From the NCBI GenBank assembly GCA_903928955.1, contig CAIYTD010000043.1, positions 1 through 17,987 on the forward strand: 17,987 bases of DNA. The letters run 5' to 3'. A program made the translations under genes and the position numbers. This document shows positions 15,357 to 17,987 of this stretch, one piece after another (the first letter of the stretch is position 1; the number at the start of each line of letters is the position of its first letter). A model generated the notes under the pieces. The model worked only from the letters and a program-made list of their open reading frames with translations. It had not been told where the DNA came from and ran no database searches. This DNA is from Oligoflexia bacterium (GTDB taxonomy: Bacteria > Bdellovibrionota > UBA1018).

Positions 15357-16673
15357 TCAAAATAAACACTCCCCTTTTACTAGCTGTGTCCGACACAAAG
15401 GACACCTCGAGCTCACATCCGTTAAAGCTTGATCCAAACAAGCCTTGCAGAATAAATGGCCACATTCAGTAAATGCGTAATTAATTCCAACAGTCATTGG
15501 AGCCATAGATTCAAAACAAATAGAGCAATCCTCTTGGCTTCCCTGAGTTTTAAGTCGAGTTAAGCATGCCTCTGCTCTTGCGCTAAAATGAGGATTTATC
15601 TCTTTCAATCCAGAGTGAATTACAATTCCATCCTGATGATTGATGACTAATACGTTTTGTACGCGAACATGGTTGACAGGAATTCCATTAATAATTCGTC
15701 CCCTATTAATCTGAGCATCTCCAAATACTTCCGCAGCTCCAAAAACCTGGGCATTCCCAGAAACTCGAGCATCTCCAGTAACCCGGGCATCTCCATAGAT
15801 CCGAGCATCTCCATAAACCCAGGCATTTTCTGTAATCCGAGCAGTTCCAGTAATATGAGCACTTCCGGTAATCCGAGCAACTCCAGTGATGTGAGAATTT
15901 CCATAGACTCGAGCATCTCCAAATACCCAGGCATTTTCTGTAATTCGAGCATTTTCGGTGATATGGGCAGCTCCAAAAACCCGAGCATTTCCAGCGATAT
16001 GAGAATTTCCATAGATCCAAGCATTTCCAGTGACCCAGGCATTTCCAAAAACCTGAGCCCTTCGAGAAACCTGAGCATTTTCAGTGACCCAGGCAGTTCC
16101 AAAGACCTGAGCTCTTCGGGAGACTAGGGCATTTCCATAGACCTGAGCATTTTCAGTGATATGCGCATTTTCAATGATTTGGGCAGTTCCAAAAACCCGA
16201 GCCCTTCCAGTTACACGAGCATCTCCAAAAACCTCGGCAGTTCCATAGACAGAACCAAATCCAGTTACCCGCGCATTTCCATAGACCTGGGCATTCCCAT
16301 AGACCCGCGCATTTCCATAAACGTGGGCATTTCCGTAGACCTGAGCATTTCCATAAACCTGAGCATTTCCATAAATCTTAGCTCTTTGATCGACCCTTGC
16401 ATCTCCTGAAACCCGAGCATATCCGCAAATACTGGCGTATAATCCAATATAAGGTCGATTGCGATTTGAATCATCAATAATAACTGATTCAGCCATTGCA
16501 TAATCATCAACAAACCCTCCTAGATCACCATTAAAATTGATTGTGCACCTTCCCGGAGCACCATTACAGGGAGGGTTTTCCGGATCTTCAATACACCAAT
16601 CATCAACTGCATAAGTACAAGAAATGAATAAAAAGAAGAATAAGCTAATAAGAATAGATGAACGCAAAATCAT
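15357..16673 (-). CDS. Exported beta-helix protein with C-terminal RING finger (putative ubiquitin ligase)
   Basis: A 438-residue protein of unusual architecture. Residues 1-22 are a signal peptide (LISLFFFLFISCTYA). Residues 23-84 form a cysteine-containing module with DDWC...PPCNGAPG...GGFV, shared with copy 2. Residues 85-322 are about 40 hexapeptide units (VYGNAQ, ITENAW, VFGDAR) predicted to form a long left-handed beta-helix. A linker of about 60 residues leads to a complete C3HC4 RING: Cys383, Cys386, Cys404, His406, Cys409, Cys412, Cys424 and Cys427. Ile385, Pro425 and Arg428 match the E2-contact positions and the linchpin arginine of active RING E3 ligases. RING domains are of eukaryotic type, so transfer from a host and action on host ubiquitin are likely but inferred. 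The start has GAGGAG 8 bases before the ATG. It lies between the OTU gene and copy 2, all leftward. Confidence 0.85.
   Translation of the reverse strand: MILRSSILISLFFFLFISCTYAVDDWCIEDPENPPCNGAPGRCTINFNGDLGGFVDDYAMAESVIIDDSNRNRPYIGLYASICGYARVSGDARVDQRAKIYGNAQVYGNAQVYGNAHVYGNARVYGNAQVYGNARVTGFGSVYGTAEVFGDARVTGRARVFGTAQIIENAHITENAQVYGNALVSRRAQVFGTAWVTENAQVSRRAQVFGNAWVTGNAWIYGNSHIAGNARVFGAAHITENARITENAWVFGDARVYGNSHITGVARITGSAHITGTARITENAWVYGDARIYGDARVTGDARVSGNAQVFGAAEVFGDAQINRGRIINGIPVNHVRVQNVLVINHQDGIVIHSGLKEINPHFSARAEACLTRLKTQGSQEDCSICFESMAPMTVGINYAFTECGHLFCKACLDQALTDVSSRCPLCRTQLVKGECLF
15708..16421 (-). repeat. 18-bp periodic coding repeat (hexapeptide array, copy 3)
   Basis: About 40 contiguous imperfect 18-base units encode the hexapeptides of the RING protein. 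Near-identical neighbouring units (VYGNAQ, VYGNAH, VYGNAR around codons 100-132; paired ITENA units and a repeated SRRAQVFG block further on) indicate recent internal duplication by slippage or recombination. Confidence 0.85.
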
Positions 16674-16681
16674 TGAAATGA

Positions 16682-16698
16682 CTCCTCAAATAAAGGAG
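16682..16698 (-). promoter_or_regulatory. Hairpin over the ribosome-binding site of copy 3
   Basis: The minus-strand leader reads CTCCTTTATTTGAGGAG: CTCCT can pair with AGGAG, which is the Shine-Dalgarno 8 bases before the ATG at 16673. The stem is the same as before copy 2 while the loop differs at one position. Masking of the ribosome-binding site is inferred. Confidence 0.5.
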
Positions 16699-16748
16699 AA
16701 CTTTTCTTTGAATAATGAAAATTTTAAAATCAATGAATGAAAGAAGCC

Positions 16749-16778
16749 CTAGTACCACGCCCATGGACTTTACTTCAA
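16749..16778 (-). promoter_or_regulatory. Candidate sigma-70-like promoter of copy 3
   Basis: On the minus strand TTGAAG (16778-16773) and TACTAG (16754-16749) are 18 bases apart, and both elements align with those before copy 2. The -10 match alone is weak. It would let the RING gene be transcribed independently of the OTU gene, whose stop is 35 bases upstream of the -35. Confidence 0.35.
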
Positions 16779-16812
16779 CTCAAAATTGAATCTCAGCCTA
16801 AAAAATCAATGT

Positions 16813-17841
16813 TCACTTGAATTTGTAGTGGTATTGTATGATAAACCTCTCTTCTTGATCTAAAGCTTGGAGACGACCTTCAGGATCGTTTTCTACTGCC
16901 AAACGATCAAAATGCTCACCGGTACGCAACAAATGTATGACCTTCTGAGAAGGTAAACTAGATTTTGGCGTATATTGAAGATGGCGTTCAAGCACTCCTT
17001 CACTTTGCCCTGATCCCCAAACTTGAATAGGAAGTCCAAAAAGATATGCGGCAGCCACTAATGTCCCTTCTGGAGGGTCTGAATGAGGTAAATAAGACAA
17101 GAACTCATTAGAATTGAATAATTTTTCATTAATATATCTTTTGAAATAAATGATATTTTTTTTGTCATTTTTTTTATCTCTAATACTGCCTGAATCACTA
17201 GGAAAATACTCCTGGACCTCTTCACGAATCATATCCCTTAATGCGGGATCAGAATCAATATGAGCGTTCATCAGTGGAATGAATTCCTTGCGCGTTTTAC
17301 CTAAAGTATGAAATGCACAATCCCCATCTCCGGTTGACCAATATCTAAAAAACTTGCTATGCTGCCCAGAACCCGCTGCAGCGCGATATTCCACTCTGTT
17401 TTGAACACGATCATCTTTTTCCACTACAGATCCAGGGAAAAATTTCATTTTTTCCATCAAATGAATATTCTCTGCTTCCTTCAGCATTACCTTAGCAATC
17501 ATAGAAGGAGTCGAAGCACTCACGACATCCTGAGCAACGGCTGCTACAGCTACACTGGCAGGTAGAATACTGGAAGAAGGAGGAAGTCGACAAGACGCAG
17601 CGCTGGTAGTATGCGAAGAAGTCACTGGAGGTAACTCTTGACCTTTCAATCTGTCAAAAACACTTTTGCGGCACTCATAAAAATCCGAGCGTATCCCTGC
17701 TTCGTGTAAAATTTTCAGAATAGCATCATTTCTCTGGATCATTTGAAAAAGCCACCCCCACCCTCTCACATAAATACCTTTATTAACCTCTGTTATACTC
17801 TTTGACACCTTTAGATTCTGAAAGACAGGATAGGGTTGCAA
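16813..17841 (-). CDS. OTU-type cysteine protease (putative deubiquitinase)
   Basis: A protein of about 342 residues whose second half (about 160-320) reads as an OTU domain: the catalytic motif STGDGDCAFHTLG with Asp172 and nucleophile Cys175, the helix EGTLVAAAYLFGLPIQVWG (258-276) leading into a core strand, and EHFDRLAV with catalytic His310. OTU enzymes remove ubiquitin from proteins, and bacterial ones are host-directed effectors in Legionella and Chlamydia relatives. Residues 70-115 are Ser/Pro/Ala-rich, probably an unstructured linker; the first 65 residues are unassigned. No signal peptide is seen, so export would need a type III, IV or VI route. The TTG start at 17841 follows a weak purine stretch and is uncertain: the frame stays open to the window edge with no ATG, GTG or TTG, and an ATG at codon 34 is an alternative. 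It precedes the RING gene in the same direction. Confidence 0.78.
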   Translation of the reverse strand: MQPYPVFQNLKVSKSITEVNKGIYVRGWGWLFQMIQRNDAILKILHEAGIRSDFYECRKSVFDRLKGQELPPVTSSHTTSAASCRLPPSSSILPASVAVAAVAQDVVSASTPSMIAKVMLKEAENIHLMEKMKFFPGSVVEKDDRVQNRVEYRAAAGSGQHSKFFRYWSTGDGDCAFHTLGKTRKEFIPLMNAHIDSDPALRDMIREEVQEYFPSDSGSIRDKKNDKKNIIYFKRYINEKLFNSNEFLSYLPHSDPPEGTLVAAAYLFGLPIQVWGSGQSEGVLERHLQYTPKSSLPSQKVIHLLRTGEHFDRLAVENDPEGRLQALDQEERFIIQYHYKFK

Positions 17842-17928
17842 ACACTTTTCTTTTGTTAGTTCAGCATCAATCTGAGAGTCTGTTTTAAAAGCCCGTAATT
17901 GACAATTTGACGCAGTGCAAACTAAAAT

Positions 17929-17962
17929 CCCCCTGCTATAACTTCGTAAATTATACAGGGGG
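17929..17962. promoter_or_regulatory. Inverted repeat in front of the rightward gene at the edge
   Basis: CCCCCTG (17929-17935) and CAGGGGG (17956-17962) are perfect inverted arms; inside them TATAA (17937-17941) pairs with TTATA (17951-17955), leaving one unpaired C and a nine-base loop. The left arm contains TGCTATAAC, which looks like an extended -10 element, and the right arm contains the GGGGG that is the likely ribosome-binding site of the ATG at 17968. It could be a repressor-binding palindrome or an mRNA hairpin over the ribosome-binding site. Confidence 0.55.
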
Positions 17963-17967
17963 CAAGC

Positions 17968-17987
17968 ATGAGTTTTGAACAGACACA
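17968..17987 (+). CDS. Start of a rightward gene leaving the window, possibly type I restriction HsdM
   Basis: Only six complete codons are visible: MSFEQT. A GGGGG ribosome-binding site lies 5 bases before the ATG and a strong inverted repeat precedes it. MSFEQ(T/A)FKNID is a start I recall for some type I restriction-modification methyltransferase subunits (HsdM), so that is the best guess, but six residues cannot decide it. Confidence 0.3.

Noticed and set aside
14591..16127. Long plus-strand frames (14591-15016 and 15657-16127) and several minus-strand frames in other phases over the beta-helix genes.
   Set aside because: They mirror the 18-bp periodicity of the real genes: low-complexity Ser/Ile/Pro or Met/Leu/Gly repeats, no signal peptide, no ribosome-binding site.
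15708..16421. Regularly spaced repeats that could suggest a CRISPR array.
   Set aside because: Units are 18 bases, contiguous and imperfect, with no spacers; they encode hexapeptides in one frame of a gene with a signal peptide and RING.
17938..17950. ATAACTTCGTAAA matches the 13-bp loxP arm at 12 positions.
   Set aside because: The second inverted arm is not present at the required distance; the match lies in the loop and stem of the CCCCCTG palindrome and is best taken as coincidence.

Overview
The window (about 18 kb, moderately AT-rich) comes from a Gram-negative bacterium that builds peptidoglycan. It carries an elongasome pair (PBP2 and RodA), a periplasmic DNase I family nuclease, a possible lipoprotein and a c-di-GMP enzyme of the FHA-GGDEF type. 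That fusion is common in deltaproteobacterial-type lineages, so I lean towards Bdellovibrionota/Myxococcota-like bacteria, with low confidence. Eukaryote-type RING and OTU proteins at the right end suggest contact with a eukaryotic host, such as a protist or animal symbiont or predator.

Region by region: (1) 1-3648, rightward housekeeping block: PBP2 (start outside the window), RodA, a small exported coiled-coil protein, and a YhcC-type radical SAM protein. (2) 3649-4514, a scar: an AbiEi antitoxin lacking its N-terminal part overlaps an AbiEii toxin cut off after 40 codons. (3) 4515-6568: leftward rlmN with an unusual internal insertion, then a divergent endA-type nuclease. (4) 6565-9831, a tightly packed leftward operon: a GH-A-like TIM-barrel protein, an unrecognised 248-residue protein and a secreted hexapeptide beta-helix protein. 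(5) 9872-14516, a rightward block: an isovaleryl-CoA-dehydrogenase-like and a second acyl-CoA dehydrogenase, phosphoglucose isomerase, then an FHA-GGDEF diguanylate cyclase. (6) 14546-17841, a leftward accessory island: an OTU-type cysteine protease, a signal-peptide-bearing hexapeptide beta-helix protein ending in a complete RING finger, and a RING-less paralogue of it. (7) 17929-17987: an inverted repeat over the ribosome-binding site of a rightward gene that leaves the window.

The most interesting part is region 6. A RING finger with the E2-contact positions and the linchpin arginine sits at the end of an exported beta-helix, next to a putative deubiquitinase. Three beta-helix proteins in the window share an N-terminal CNGxPG...GGFV module, so this is a family whose tail can be exchanged, in one case for a ubiquitin-ligase-type domain. 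The two island copies have a duplicated leader with the same candidate promoter and the same hairpin over the ribosome-binding site. All functional statements on these proteins are inferred from motifs read by eye; no searches were run.
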